A stretch of 64,000 bases of DNA from Phycisphaerales bacterium (GTDB taxonomy: Bacteria > Planctomycetota > Phycisphaerae > Phycisphaerales > UBA1924), in the NCBI GenBank assembly GCA_022843045.1, contig JALHOJ010000008.1, forward strand, positions 1-64,000, read 5' to 3'. Below the pieces are notes generated by a model. The model was not told the origin of the DNA. It saw only the letters and a list, made by a program, of their open reading frames with translations, and did no database searches. A program made the position numbers and the translations under genes. Of the stretch, positions 18,701 through 27,935 are shown one piece after another. The stretch's first letter is position 1, and each line of letters begins with the position of its first letter.

Positions 18701-18944
18701 CGCTGCTCATGTAGATCATGTTGTCCACGCCGTTGACTTCCTGCTCCAGCGGCGCAGCGACCGTGTCGGCGATGGTCTGAGCGGACGCGCCGGGATACAG
18801 CGCTTCCACGCGGACAATCGGCGGGGCGAGTTCGGGATACTGGGCCACGGGCAGCCGCGTCGAGGCGACGTATCCCATCAGCACGATCAAGATGGAGATC
18901 ACGCAGGCGAAGACGGGCCTGGTGATGAAGAACTTGCTGAACAT
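15717..18944 (-). CDS. RND efflux transporter inner-membrane permease (HAE1/AcrB-like)
   Basis: 1075 aa; MFSKFFITRPVFACVISILIVLMGYVASTRLPVAQYPELAPPIVRVEALYPGASAQTI, GIVVDDAIVVVENVERNM, repeated 12-TM layout. Confidence 0.96.
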   Translation of the reverse strand: MFSKFFITRPVFACVISILIVLMGYVASTRLPVAQYPELAPPIVRVEALYPGASAQTIADTVAAPLEQEVNGVDNMIYMSSVSSDSRYGLDISFKPGTDVDLSAVLVQNRVAIALAKLPEEVRRQGVTTRKQSTTLAGVISLSSPDGKVDDVTLSNFLTIYWRDEIARIPGVGAINILPAKDYGMRIWLNPEKLKARGLTVNDVAGAIREQNVQVAAGAIGRQPAPAGTDFELIATTQGRLVQPEQFEEIIIKADGTQTVRVRDIARVELGARDYGTVSTFNSKPNAILVAYQLPGANLVEIADALQAKLKELTAPNAPVKLPPGTQAKFFYDSSMFIKASLEEVLKTLIEAFVLVFIVVLIFLQSFRTTLIPALTIPVSLIGTFLLMLLFGFSINMLTMFGLVLAIGIVVDDAIVVVENVERNMTEFKLGAREATIKAMGEITGPVVAITLVLMSVFLPAAALSGITGQMYRQFALTIAASTALSAVCALTLSPALCALLLKVHQPGHKPFVLFRPLVWLGDKFNQVFGAITNAYVWFTRWNVRLAFVSLIAFGALMFGTYRVFQSVPTGFVPDEDLGFVVVAAQLPDGASLERTQQVIDRISEIAQKVEGVEDVVTLSGFSVIQGQGTTYGNCWIVLKPWDERAKTNRSVQTIIGEIQGKIAPIMEAQCFVFSLPAIQGLGNASGFDLRVQDRSNRGRAALQQATDELVGASFGNPQAIAYSFSSYRAGVPQLFVDIDREKVYNLNIPLQSVFDTMQAALGSAYVNDFNFQNRTFQVNMQADAQFRLAPTDITRLEVRNRAGQMIPLSTFATVRETTGPDRIERYNMYQTATINGAPAQGGSSGQAISVMEQLAQSKLPEQGMGFEWTTMAFQEKQSGGQTVLVFGLAMLLVYLILAAQYESWTTPLAVVFSVPLVVIGAVGFVLWRGMDNNVFTGIGLVLLVGLGAKNAILIVEFARENRMQGKSIVDSAVEAARTRFRPILMTSFAFILGVVPLLNATGAGAASRRAIGTAVFGGMVGATILGLIFIPALYVVVQKVSEAIFPAKPKPDHTPNNEHAAAPVAPPTQTPSAT

Positions 18945-19032
18945 GGGTGGGGTCCGGGGAGGATGCAGAGAATGGAGAGGGGAGAAGAGAGAGCAGGTCG
19001 AAGGAGCACGCCGTCGCCTCGCGCGAGCGAAA

Positions 19033-20244
19033 TCACTTCGCGCCGTCGGCGGGCTTGGCGGGAGCAGGCGGCGCAGGGGCCTGCTCGGCAGGCTTCGCGG
19101 CGGCTTGCGGTACGGGCTTCACTCCTGCTCCAGGGCGGGCCCGCTGGATGCCGTTGACGATCACCCATTCCTCGCTGGTGAGTGACGGCGCGCCGTCGGG
19201 TCCTGGCTCGATGATGCGGGAGCGATTCACGATGGGGCCGGTCGTCACGTTGCGACGTTCGACCTTGTTCTCCTTGCCCACCACCATGACGAACGCGCCC
19301 ATCTGGTCGCGCTGTACGGCGACATCAGGCACCGTCACGGCCTGCTTGTCGTCGTAGATCGCCTGGATTCGGACAAAGAGGCCCGGGAGGATTGTGCCGT
19401 CGGGGTTGTCAAACACGGCTTCGATCTTGATCGTGCCCGTTTCAGGATTCACGCCAGAGTCGGCCCAGGCGAACACGCCCTGGTGCGGAAAACCTGTGTC
19501 GTTGGCGAGGGCCATGCGTACGGGCAGGAGCTTGCGTCCGTCTTCGCCCGGCCGGCGATTCTGGTTGGCCTTGCGAAGGTTGAGCACGTCGCGCTCGCTG
19601 ATGAAGTAGGTCGCGTAGACCTGCGAATCGTTGACGACATGCGCCAGCAGCGTCGATTCGTTCGCGCCGACGAGTTGGCCCACTTCGATGGGCGAGATGC
19701 CCAGGCGACCGTCAATAGGGCTCTTGACCTGCGTCCATTCGAGGTCCAGCTTCGCGGTGTCCAATCGCGCCTTTGCCAGCGCGAGGCGGGCGTCGGCCGA
19801 ATCACGCTCGGCCTGGGCCCGATCCAACTCAATCTTCGCCGCGGCGTTGCGGGCGACGGTTTCGCGTGTGCGATCAAGGGTGGTTTCCGCGAGCTTGAGC
19901 GCTGCATCCGCGGCGGCGACTTCGGCTTCGCCCTGACGGACCACGGCTTGGAACGGGCGCGGATCGATCGTGTACAGCACTTCGCCCGCCTTGACGCGCT
20001 GGCCCTCGCGGACGTGCTTGGTCTCGATGAATCCACGCACGCGGGCGCGAATCTCGACGGTTTCCTTGGCTCGCGTCGTGCCCGTGAACTCCATCGTGTC
20101 GGGCACGGTCTGCACGCTGGGGTGCGCGACCTCAACTTCGGGAGGGGGGGGTGGCGCAAACGCGGCGGGCTTGGGCTTGCATGCCGCGCTCGCGAGCGCG
20201 AGACTCGTGACCACCATCCACACGATCGATCGACGCACGCTCAT
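19033..20244 (-). CDS. RND efflux periplasmic adaptor (membrane fusion protein)
   Basis: Lipoprotein-like start MSVRRSIVWMVVTSLALASAACKPK; biotinyl-lipoyl-like region VRGFIETKHVREGQRVKAGEVLYTIDPRPFQAVV; alpha-hairpin; upstream of the RND permease. Confidence 0.93.
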   Translation of the reverse strand: MSVRRSIVWMVVTSLALASAACKPKPAAFAPPPPPEVEVAHPSVQTVPDTMEFTGTTRAKETVEIRARVRGFIETKHVREGQRVKAGEVLYTIDPRPFQAVVRQGEAEVAAADAALKLAETTLDRTRETVARNAAAKIELDRAQAERDSADARLALAKARLDTAKLDLEWTQVKSPIDGRLGISPIEVGQLVGANESTLLAHVVNDSQVYATYFISERDVLNLRKANQNRRPGEDGRKLLPVRMALANDTGFPHQGVFAWADSGVNPETGTIKIEAVFDNPDGTILPGLFVRIQAIYDDKQAVTVPDVAVQRDQMGAFVMVVGKENKVERRNVTTGPIVNRSRIIEPGPDGAPSLTSEEWVIVNGIQRARPGAGVKPVPQAAAKPAEQAPAPPAPAKPADGAK

Positions 20245-20483
20245 GGAGCGACCTCCGGATTGACTGCTTTGCGACTGACTCGCGACCCATCCCACGCAGC
20301 GCGGGTTACTAGGGAAACCCACGGCAGGGTACCTTCGCACCACCCCTTTGTGCGATGCAACATACGGACGTTGGTGGCTGAAATCCTCTTCGGGCGGCTC
20401 AATTCTGGGCAAGCGGCGGACTTGCGAATCGGGTAGTCGCACAAAGCTTGCAGATCGCGCAAAGGTTGCGACGCCGCGAGTAT

Positions 20484-21506
20484 CTACTTCACGCTCGCCG
20501 AGGGCGAAGTCGTGCGCTTCCACAACTTGTGCGGCGCGAGCCAGATCCACGCCGCGATCGCCAGTGGGAGCGAGGCCATGAACTCGCCCGCGGTGCACAT
20601 CAGGGCAAGCAGTGCTAGGGTGTCGGGTTCCAGGCCCATCAGGCTGCCCGCGGCGGCGGTGCCGGCTTCGGTGAAGCCAAGCGTGCCGGCGGGCGCAACG
20701 GCGCGGAGGAGCATGTTGGTGCAGCCGACCTGGAAGCCTTGCGCGGGCGTGAGATCAATCCCAGCGACACTCGCTGCGATCCAAAAACGCAAGCCGTAGG
20801 TGATGAGGTCGAGGATGCGCAGGCCGACGTGGGCCGCGACGACGCCTGGCGAGAGCGCGATCTTCTCCGCGCCCAGCGACAGCATCGCGAGACGCGGGAA
20901 GGCCTTGGCGACCATCGGGATGATGCGACCGCCCAGATGGACCACGCCCATGAAGCCGACGAGGGCGAGGGCGATCAGGCCGACGAGCGCGAGGTCGATG
21001 CCCTTGCCCTTGCGGGCCCACCAGTACACCAGGAACCCGACGGTGAGCACGGTGCCCAGCGTCAGGCCAGCAAACGCCGCGTACCACGCGCCCATTTGCT
21101 TCCACGAGACGCCGTGCTTGCGGATGTGGACGAGCGAGCGGACGATGAGACTGAGCTTGAACGGGAGGATCGAGAGATTGGTGGCGATGCAGTTGGCGGC
21201 GACGGTTTCACCGGCAGGGATGCGTTTGAGGGGCAGCAGCGTGAGCCAGAACATGACGCCGTTGAGGATCAGGCTGAGGGCGGAGAGGCCCAGCATCGCC
21301 GCGACCTTCGCGGGCGAGGCGGACTTGAGTTTCTCGATGGCCTGGGCGTTGTCGCCCGAGAAGGCCAGGTGCAGGGCCCACCACAGCAGCGCGAGGCCGA
21401 TTGCCGCGCCGATGGCTTGGATGATGAGTCGCTTGGGCGACCAGGCGCCTTTGCGGGCCTGGGTTTCGATGGATTCCTCGGATGCGATGGTGCTTGATGG
21501 GTCCAT
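20484..21506 (-). CDS. Multi-TM protein resembling the lysylphosphatidylglycerol synthase TM region / flippase-like family
   Basis: Polytopic, with FTEAGTAAAGSLMGLEP and conserved RLILNGVMFW-type helices; family assignment by resemblance only. Confidence 0.55.
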   Translation of the reverse strand: MDPSSTIASEESIETQARKGAWSPKRLIIQAIGAAIGLALLWWALHLAFSGDNAQAIEKLKSASPAKVAAMLGLSALSLILNGVMFWLTLLPLKRIPAGETVAANCIATNLSILPFKLSLIVRSLVHIRKHGVSWKQMGAWYAAFAGLTLGTVLTVGFLVYWWARKGKGIDLALVGLIALALVGFMGVVHLGGRIIPMVAKAFPRLAMLSLGAEKIALSPGVVAAHVGLRILDLITYGLRFWIAASVAGIDLTPAQGFQVGCTNMLLRAVAPAGTLGFTEAGTAAAGSLMGLEPDTLALLALMCTAGEFMASLPLAIAAWIWLAPHKLWKRTTSPSASVK

Positions 21507-21605
21507 GTCGCGTCCGACGGGCGGAGCGGCATCGGGAGTTGGGGGCGGTTGCTCGGGCAAGGTGCAAGGTAGCATCGGCTGGTGGGGTTATCCTCGTGCA
21601 CGAGC

Positions 21606-22952
21606 ATGAGGGCATCACACACACAACCACCAGCCACGATCCCCGCGCTGCTGGCCCCGCCTGCGGTGCCCGCGCGATTTGCGTTGCTGCGGACGCCCAC
21701 GGGGCTGATCGGGCTGGGCGTGTTGCTGTCGATGGTGCTGGCGTGCCTGCTGACGCTGCCTTGGACGTTGGGCGAGGTCCGCGCGAGCAGTGGCGCAGGG
21801 GGCGGGTCGGGCGTGCCGCGGTACAACCTGGGCGAAACCAGCCAGAACCGCTTGCCGCCGTTCTGGGTGTCGCCCCGCGAAGTGGATGTGCCCAAACTGC
21901 ATGGCGCGGTGGATCCGCAGCGGGTTGCGGCCATCGCGAGCGAGCTTGGTCTCTCACCCGAGCAAGTGCTGGCGAGCCGCGAGGGCCCTGCGTTCGAACG
22001 CTTGAAAGAGCACTGGCCGCGGTTCTTGCTGGGGACCGACGCCTTGGGTCGCAGCGTGCTGGTGCGCGTGCTCGCGGGCGGGGGCAGTTCGCTGGTGATT
22101 GGCATCGCCGCGGCGGCCTTGTCCGTGTGTATTGGCACGCTGTACGGGGCGATCGCGGGATACGTGGGCGGGCGGGTCGATGGCGTCATGATGCGCATCG
22201 TCGATGTGCTGTATGGCTTGCCCTATGTGCTTCTGGTCGTGCTGCTGGCGATTGCGAGCGATGCGATGGTGGGGGAGTATCTCTCTCGCCAGAAGGAACG
22301 CACGGCGTGGGTGCGCGAGCAGGCGATTACGTTGGTGCAGGCGGACCTCGTGATCCAGAGCGATCCGAATCCACCCGCCTCGCGTGCCCAGTGGCGCGAC
22401 GCGGCCCGCGACTATCTCGTCAAGCACCCCGACGAGCAATCCCGCCTGAGCCGCGAGGCCCTCGATCGCTTCAAGCCCCGCGAAGTCTCGCAGGCGACCC
22501 GCACGATGCTCGACATGGCCACGCTGCTGATCGCCATTGGCGGCGTGAGTTGGCTGACCATGGCCCGTGTGATTCGAGGCCAGGTCTTGAGCCTCAAACA
22601 GCAACCCTTCATCGAAGCCGCGCGAGCGCTGGGGCTCTCGACCCCTCGCATCTTCTTCAGGCACCTGCTCCCCAATCTGGTGGGGCCGATCATCGTGTAC
22701 GCGACGCTCACGGTGCCACAGGCAATCCTTCAGGAGTCCTTCCTCAGCTTTCTGGGCATCGGCGTGAAGCCGCCTCTGCCAAGCTGGGGCAATCTCGCGG
22801 CGGAAGGACTTGTCGAACTGAATCCGTATCAGTCCAACTGGTGGCTGCTGCTCTTCCCCTGCCTGCTGCTGGCGATCACGCTGCTGTCGCTTAACTTCCT
22901 GGGCGAAGGCTTGCGCGACGCGCTCGATCCCAAGCGCAGTCGCGGGCGGTGA
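21606..22952 (+). CDS. ABC transporter permease, DppC/OppC-like, with enlarged loops
   Basis: LLGTDALGRSVLVRVLAGGGSSLVIGI, EAARALGLSTPRIFFRHLLPNLVGPIIVYATLTVPQAILQESFLSFLGIGVKPPLPSWGNL (EAA motif). Confidence 0.88.
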   Translation: MRASHTQPPATIPALLAPPAVPARFALLRTPTGLIGLGVLLSMVLACLLTLPWTLGEVRASSGAGGGSGVPRYNLGETSQNRLPPFWVSPREVDVPKLHGAVDPQRVAAIASELGLSPEQVLASREGPAFERLKEHWPRFLLGTDALGRSVLVRVLAGGGSSLVIGIAAAALSVCIGTLYGAIAGYVGGRVDGVMMRIVDVLYGLPYVLLVVLLAIASDAMVGEYLSRQKERTAWVREQAITLVQADLVIQSDPNPPASRAQWRDAARDYLVKHPDEQSRLSREALDRFKPREVSQATRTMLDMATLLIAIGGVSWLTMARVIRGQVLSLKQQPFIEAARALGLSTPRIFFRHLLPNLVGPIIVYATLTVPQAILQESFLSFLGIGVKPPLPSWGNLAAEGLVELNPYQSNWWLLLFPCLLLAITLLSLNFLGEGLRDALDPKRSRGR

Positions 22953-23022
22953 AAGATTGTTGCAGCGAACTTGCCGATCTGGCATCGCAGAAGTGTTCCG
23001 ATTCAACCAAGAGGAGATCAAT

Positions 23023-23553
23023 ATGCCCCGTATCGCTCCCATCGATCCCGCCCTTGCCTCCGGTCGCGCCAAAGAGATCTTCGAAGGTCCTCTGAAAGGC
23101 AAGCACTTCAACATCTTCAAGAGCATGGCTTCAAGCCCCGCCGTGCTCGACATGTACCTCGGCATCGCCGGCGCGATGAGCAAGGCCAGCCTGTCGATGA
23201 AGGAACAGGAAGTCGTGCAACTCGCCATCGCAGAAGCGCAGAACTGCGACTACTGCGCTGCCGCGCACACCGCCATCGGCAAGATGCACGGCCTGTCCGA
23301 CGCGCAGACGCTCGAAGCTCGCCGTGGCCACCTGCAGGACGCCAAGCTCAACGCGCTCGCCAAGTTCGTGCTCGCGATCCACGAGAAGAAGGGCTTCGTG
23401 AGCGACGCCGACGTGAGCGGGTTCCGGGCCGCGGGCTATGGCGACGCTCAGATCGCCGAAGTGGTCGGTTCCTACATCCAGATGATGTTCACCAGCACGT
23501 TCAACCACGTGAACGAAACGCCTGTCGACTTCCCAGCCGCGCCCAAGATCTGA
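23023..23553 (+). CDS. Carboxymuconolactone decarboxylase / AhpD-like alkylhydroperoxidase family protein
   Basis: AEAQNCDYCAAAHTAIGKMHGLSDAQTLEARRG (ExxxCxxCxxxH). Confidence 0.92.
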   Translation: MPRIAPIDPALASGRAKEIFEGPLKGKHFNIFKSMASSPAVLDMYLGIAGAMSKASLSMKEQEVVQLAIAEAQNCDYCAAAHTAIGKMHGLSDAQTLEARRGHLQDAKLNALAKFVLAIHEKKGFVSDADVSGFRAAGYGDAQIAEVVGSYIQMMFTSTFNHVNETPVDFPAAPKI

Positions 23554-23582
23554 CGCAGTGGCTGGGGCGTCCCGCCCGAGCG

Positions 23583-23603
23583 TCCAAGGGCCTTCAAGGC
23601 CCT
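23583..23603 (+). terminator. Possible terminator hairpin without U-tract
   Basis: CAAGGGCC-ttcaa-GGCCCTTG, 8-bp stem. Confidence 0.4.
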
Positions 23604-23703
23604 TGTCACAAACGCAATCCCCATGCACCGCGGAGCCCGCCCGGTCCCGCGTTGCAATTTCGCTTTTGGGGCGGTCTTATCCAGCCCCTCTACCCTTGCC
23701 GCC

Positions 23704-25188
23704 ATGGGAGTCTCCGTTCCCCATTGGGCCTTGACTGCCGGCGCTGTCGCCGCGCTCCTCGCGGGCGTGACGCTGGTGGTCAGCAGTTGCCCGCGGAACG
23801 ACCCCGCGCGAGGAACCCAGCCCAATCAGCGCTCGGTATGGCTTGATCCCTTGCCCGCGCCGCCCGCGGGCACGACGCTGGTGCGTCCCGAGGACTTTCC
23901 GGCGGGTGTGCGGATTCGCGTGCGCGATGACAGTGGCCTCGCAGGCCCGCGCCAGCCTATGTGCATCGCCCACTCGCGCAACGGCTGGTCGGCCAATGCC
24001 ACGCCCATGACGCTGGGCGATGACGGGCTGTGGGAGGTGTTGATCCCGCACGATCCCGCGCTACCGCCCCTCGAATTCAAGTTCACGCTGGGCAGCTGGG
24101 AGCATGGCGAGGTTGACACCGCGGGCTTTTCGGTCAGCAACCGCACGCTGCCGTTCGTCGACGCGAGCAAGCTCAATCGCAACGCGGTGGTGAACATCGA
24201 TATGGCGGTGCCGCGGTTCCTTCGCGCGGGCGAAACCGAGAATCTCGCGCGGGGTTGGGTGCCGCGGGTCGCGAGCGGGCGGATCGAGGTGCTCACCGTT
24301 CGCGGCGGCGGCGGTCGAGCCAAGGACCTCGTGCGCGACATCTGGGTCTGGCTGCCGCCCAGGTATGACGATCCCGCCAACGCGGCGCGCGAGTATCCCG
24401 TGCTCGTGATGCTCGACGGCCAATCGATGTTCGAGCGCACGCCCAGCTTCGAGAGCGAGTGGGGCATGGACGAAACCGCGGCACGACTCATTGCCAGCGG
24501 CGCGATCGAACCGTTCATCTGCATCGCGATTCCGCACTCGGGCGGTTTCCGCTTTGACGAGTATCTCACGTCCCCCATCAAGCCCGCCGACATTTCCAAC
24601 GACTACATGTATGCCGACGCGCTGCGGACCAGCCAGGCGAGCGGCGAGCAATTCGCGCGATACATCGCGGAGGGAGTCCTTCCCGATGCTCGCGAACGGT
24701 TCCGGATCACGCGCGATCCCGCGAAAGTCGCGATTGGCGGCGGAGACCTCGCCGCGAGCTTCGCGTACTACGCCGCGTCGCGTCATCCAGAGCACTTTGG
24801 TTTGGCGTTGTGCGAGGATCCGTGGGTGCCCGTGAGCCCCGATGGCGGTCGGGCGTACATGAGCGAACTGGTGGTGGGCAAGCCCGCGCCGGGCGTGCTG
24901 TACTTCGGCTTTGGCGATCTCATCTCCGTCGAGCAGCGCGTGCTGGGCGTGGTGGGCACCGATGAAGTCGTCAGCCAGATCGAACTCAGCCGCTCGCTGC
25001 TCGCTCGCGCAAGCACGCAGTCCAAGCGAACCCGCATCAACTTTCAACGTGGCACCGGCGCGGGCGTGACGTGGTACGCCCAGCGTCTGCACGAAGCGCT
25101 CAAGGCGATCTTCCCCGCGAGCGGCACGCCGCTCCTTGCTCCGCAGCCCGCGATGCCGGCCGCGCCCGAATCAGGCCCGGCGTCATAG
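23704..25188 (+). CDS. Secreted putative esterase (esterase D/enterochelin esterase-like alpha/beta hydrolase) with N-terminal carbohydrate-binding-like region
   Basis: YPVLVMLDGQSMFERTPSFESEWGMDETAARLIASGAIEPFICIAIPHSGG, VAIGGGDLAASFAYYAASRHPEHFG. Confidence 0.75.
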   Translation: MGVSVPHWALTAGAVAALLAGVTLVVSSCPRNDPARGTQPNQRSVWLDPLPAPPAGTTLVRPEDFPAGVRIRVRDDSGLAGPRQPMCIAHSRNGWSANATPMTLGDDGLWEVLIPHDPALPPLEFKFTLGSWEHGEVDTAGFSVSNRTLPFVDASKLNRNAVVNIDMAVPRFLRAGETENLARGWVPRVASGRIEVLTVRGGGGRAKDLVRDIWVWLPPRYDDPANAAREYPVLVMLDGQSMFERTPSFESEWGMDETAARLIASGAIEPFICIAIPHSGGFRFDEYLTSPIKPADISNDYMYADALRTSQASGEQFARYIAEGVLPDARERFRITRDPAKVAIGGGDLAASFAYYAASRHPEHFGLALCEDPWVPVSPDGGRAYMSELVVGKPAPGVLYFGFGDLISVEQRVLGVVGTDEVVSQIELSRSLLARASTQSKRTRINFQRGTGAGVTWYAQRLHEALKAIFPASGTPLLAPQPAMPAAPESGPAS

Positions 25189-25214
25189 CCCATCGACCCG
25201 TCGTAGACTCGCGC

Positions 25215-26207
25215 GTGAGCACATCGCCCCCCAGCGCTTCCGCCGCGAGCCCCACCAAGGTGTGCGTCGTCGGTTCGCTCAACATGGATCTGGTTGTCCG
25301 CGCCCCGCGCATTCCGCTTCCCGGCGAGACCGTGCTCGGAGGCGGATACCGCACATTTCCGGGCGGCAAGGGCGCGAACCAGGCCGCCGCCGCCGCCCGC
25401 ATGGGTGCGAGGGTGTCGCTCATCGGCTGCGTGGGTGACGATGCGCACGGCCCGCGCGTCCGCCAGGCGCTCGAGCAGGAAGGGATCGATCTCTCAGGCC
25501 TGGCGATTCGTCCCAATCAGGCGACTGGCCTTGCGCTCATTACGGTTGCAGAGGGCGGGGAGAACGCCATCGTCGTCGCGCCGGGCGCCAATGCCGATCT
25601 CTCCGCGGAGCACATCGGCCTGTACGCGAAGCTGATCGACGCGTGCGACGTGCTGCTGTTGCAACTCGAAGTGCCCAATCAGGCCGTGATCGCCGCCGCG
25701 CAGCGGGCTCGGGCCGCGGGCGCCGCTGTGATCCTCAACGCCGCCCCAGCGCGGGCGCTCTCGGCGGAATTGCTCAAGCTCGTCGACGTGATCGTCGTAA
25801 ACCGGGGCGAGGCGGCACGCATCCTCGGGCTTGATCCCAATCTCGATCCCGCCCGGCTTGCATTGCGGATGCCTGAGCTTGGCCCGCTGACCGCAATCCT
25901 CACGCTGGGGTCGCTGGGCGGCATCCTCGCCCATCGCGGAAGGCCCCGCCGAATCCCTTCGCTCACCGTCAAGGCCGTCGACACCGTCGGCGCGGGTGAT
26001 GCCTTCTGCGGCGCGCTCGCGGCGGGCTGGGGCGTGGTGCACCGTGCCGCGCAGCGTCGGGATGCCGAGGAGTTCGCGTTGGTGGAGCAGGCCGTGATCG
26101 CCGCCAGCGTCGCCGGGGCCCTTGCCGCGAGCAGGCAGGGGGCGATTCCTGCGATGCCGACCAGGGCCGAGGTCCAGACGCACGCGGCGGGCCTGACCAT
26201 GCGGTGA
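25215..26207 (+). CDS. rbsK: Ribokinase (PfkB family)
   Basis: GTG start; KVCVVGSLNMDLVVRAPRIPLPGETVLGGGYRTFPGGKGANQAAAAARMGA, VDTVGAGDAFCGALAAGW. Confidence 0.9.
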   Translation: MSTSPPSASAASPTKVCVVGSLNMDLVVRAPRIPLPGETVLGGGYRTFPGGKGANQAAAAARMGARVSLIGCVGDDAHGPRVRQALEQEGIDLSGLAIRPNQATGLALITVAEGGENAIVVAPGANADLSAEHIGLYAKLIDACDVLLLQLEVPNQAVIAAAQRARAAGAAVILNAAPARALSAELLKLVDVIVVNRGEAARILGLDPNLDPARLALRMPELGPLTAILTLGSLGGILAHRGRPRRIPSLTVKAVDTVGAGDAFCGALAAGWGVVHRAAQRRDAEEFALVEQAVIAASVAGALAASRQGAIPAMPTRAEVQTHAAGLTMR

Positions 26208-26271
26208 AACCGATCGGGCGTGTCTCCGAACAACCCGGACCGGCGTGGTTGCGCCGGTGAGGAGCTCGCCC

Positions 26272-27114
26272 ATGAACCGTCTGCACACCTTGGCCACTGT
26301 TGCACGTCTCGCCCTGCCTGCGCTGGCGATGCCTGTTTTTCTGACCGGCTGCATCAGCGTCAACGCCGGCGGGTGCGCCTCGACCGTGCCGGGCACGCGC
26401 ACGCTCTCTGCGGTCCACGAAGCGACCAAGCCGGTTGTGGTCCGCACGCAGAACGGGCAGATTGAAGTCGTGCAGTCGGCGGCCGCCACCGACGTCTCGA
26501 TCGTGGCTGACATACGGGCTCGCGATCAGCAGCGCTTGGATCAGGTGCAGTTGATCGCCACGCGAGACGCTTCGGGCGTGCTGTCAATCTCCTGCCAGTG
26601 GCCGGGCGGTAAGCCTCTGAGCAACGAGGGCGCGAGTTTCCGCATCACCATGCCGGACTTTGCGAACCTTGATGCCGCGACGTCCAACGGCGCGATCACC
26701 GTCACCGGCTTTGGCGGCTCGGCGGACCTGGACACGAGCAACGGGCGCATCAGCGTGACGAACTTCGCCGGCAGCGTCGACGCAGAGACCAGCAACGGCG
26801 CGATCGAACTGACGGACATCAGCGGCGCGGTCACGGCGGACACCAGCAACGGCAGCATCCGCATCACGCTTAGCGATGACACCTCTGGTCCGGTGCGGGC
26901 CGAATCCAGCAACGGCGCGATCGTGCTGAAGGTCGGCAAGAACTTCGCGGGCGAGATTGACGCGGATACGAGCAACGGCGGCGTGACGTGTGACGTGCCC
27001 GGCGCGACCATCGTTCGCAAGGATCGTTCCAGCGGCCTGTTCCGCATCGGCACGGGCGGCGGTACCCACATTCTGGACACCAGCAACGGCGGGATTCGCA
27101 TCGAGTCGCGATAA
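26272..27114 (+). CDS. Putative lipoprotein with DUF4097-like beta-repeats (DTSNGxI units)
   Basis: MNRLHTLATVARLALPALAMPVFLTGCISV lipobox-like start; repeated TSNGAI/DTSNGRI/ETSNGAI/DTSNGSI/ESSNGAI/DTSNGGV/DTSNGGI. Confidence 0.8.
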   Translation: MNRLHTLATVARLALPALAMPVFLTGCISVNAGGCASTVPGTRTLSAVHEATKPVVVRTQNGQIEVVQSAAATDVSIVADIRARDQQRLDQVQLIATRDASGVLSISCQWPGGKPLSNEGASFRITMPDFANLDAATSNGAITVTGFGGSADLDTSNGRISVTNFAGSVDAETSNGAIELTDISGAVTADTSNGSIRITLSDDTSGPVRAESSNGAIVLKVGKNFAGEIDADTSNGGVTCDVPGATIVRKDRSSGLFRIGTGGGTHILDTSNGGIRIESR

Positions 27115-27150
27115 TCGCCCGCATTCAGATCCGGTTCGATCCACGCGGGA

Positions 27151-27822
27151 TCACGGCTTGAATCGTTCGGCGTCTTCTCGAGTGAGCCCCGCTCGCTGGG
27201 CCACCATCGCCAACTGGGTCGAGTTTGCGCAAGAGAGCTTCCGCAGCAGCGCGGCCTTATGAGTGTTGATCGTGTCCTCTGAGCGGTGCAGCGCTTTGGC
27301 GATCAGCGGTGCGCCAAACCCCTGGCCCAGCAGGGCCAGTACCTCAAGCTCGCGCCGCGAGAGCAGTGCGAGAAGGCCAAGGTCCTGGTGGTCAGGAGAG
27401 AACCAGAGCCGGTCCGGCTTGATCGAGGGCGGAGCCTCGCCCTGAACTCTGAGATTCAGTATCAGGAATCGTCGCAGCGTCTCCCCAGGGAGCCTCGGCA
27501 GCAAGAGCACGTGCGTGAGAAACTGCTGCCCTCGCCACAGGTCGCGGATGACGCCGTGCTTGCCCTTGCGCGCCAGTTCATGCAGCAACTCGATGCGTTC
27601 GTTGAAGAACTCCAGCGGGCCCCCGTCGCGAATGTTCGCACCGGTCAGTTGCTCAGGTCGCATGCCTATGCGAAAGTGGTCGCAGAGCGCCTGGTTGCTG
27701 AACAGCATCAGGCCATCCTCACGTACGATGCTGATGGGCGTTGTGCTGGTGGCGAAGGTGGACATGGGGAGCCAGATCCCCTCGACGATGGGCACGGACT
27801 TTTGAGGATCAGTTTTCGGCAT
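27151..27822 (-). CDS. LuxR-type transcriptional regulator with PAS-like N-terminus
   Basis: LSRRELEVLALLGQGFGAPLIAKALHRSEDTINTHKAALLRKL. Confidence 0.85.
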   Translation of the reverse strand: MPKTDPQKSVPIVEGIWLPMSTFATSTTPISIVREDGLMLFSNQALCDHFRIGMRPEQLTGANIRDGGPLEFFNERIELLHELARKGKHGVIRDLWRGQQFLTHVLLLPRLPGETLRRFLILNLRVQGEAPPSIKPDRLWFSPDHQDLGLLALLSRRELEVLALLGQGFGAPLIAKALHRSEDTINTHKAALLRKLSCANSTQLAMVAQRAGLTREDAERFKP

Positions 27823-27935
27823 GGGTCATCACATCGCCATCGCAGCAAGCGTTCACTACAAGTAATGAATCTGCGTGGGATCCGCTTGCAAGGCGTATTG
27901 AGGATAACTTAGGTAAACTATGGTCCACCTATAAT

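Noticed and set aside
17418-19157. 579-aa ORF on the plus strand
   Set aside because: Antisense shadow of the RND permease; low-complexity D/H/R/G-rich translation.
26239-26258. Hairpin ACCGGCGtggttgCGCCGGT before the DUF4097-like gene as a riboswitch
   Set aside because: A single 7-bp stem without conserved riboswitch features; likely chance in GC-rich DNA.
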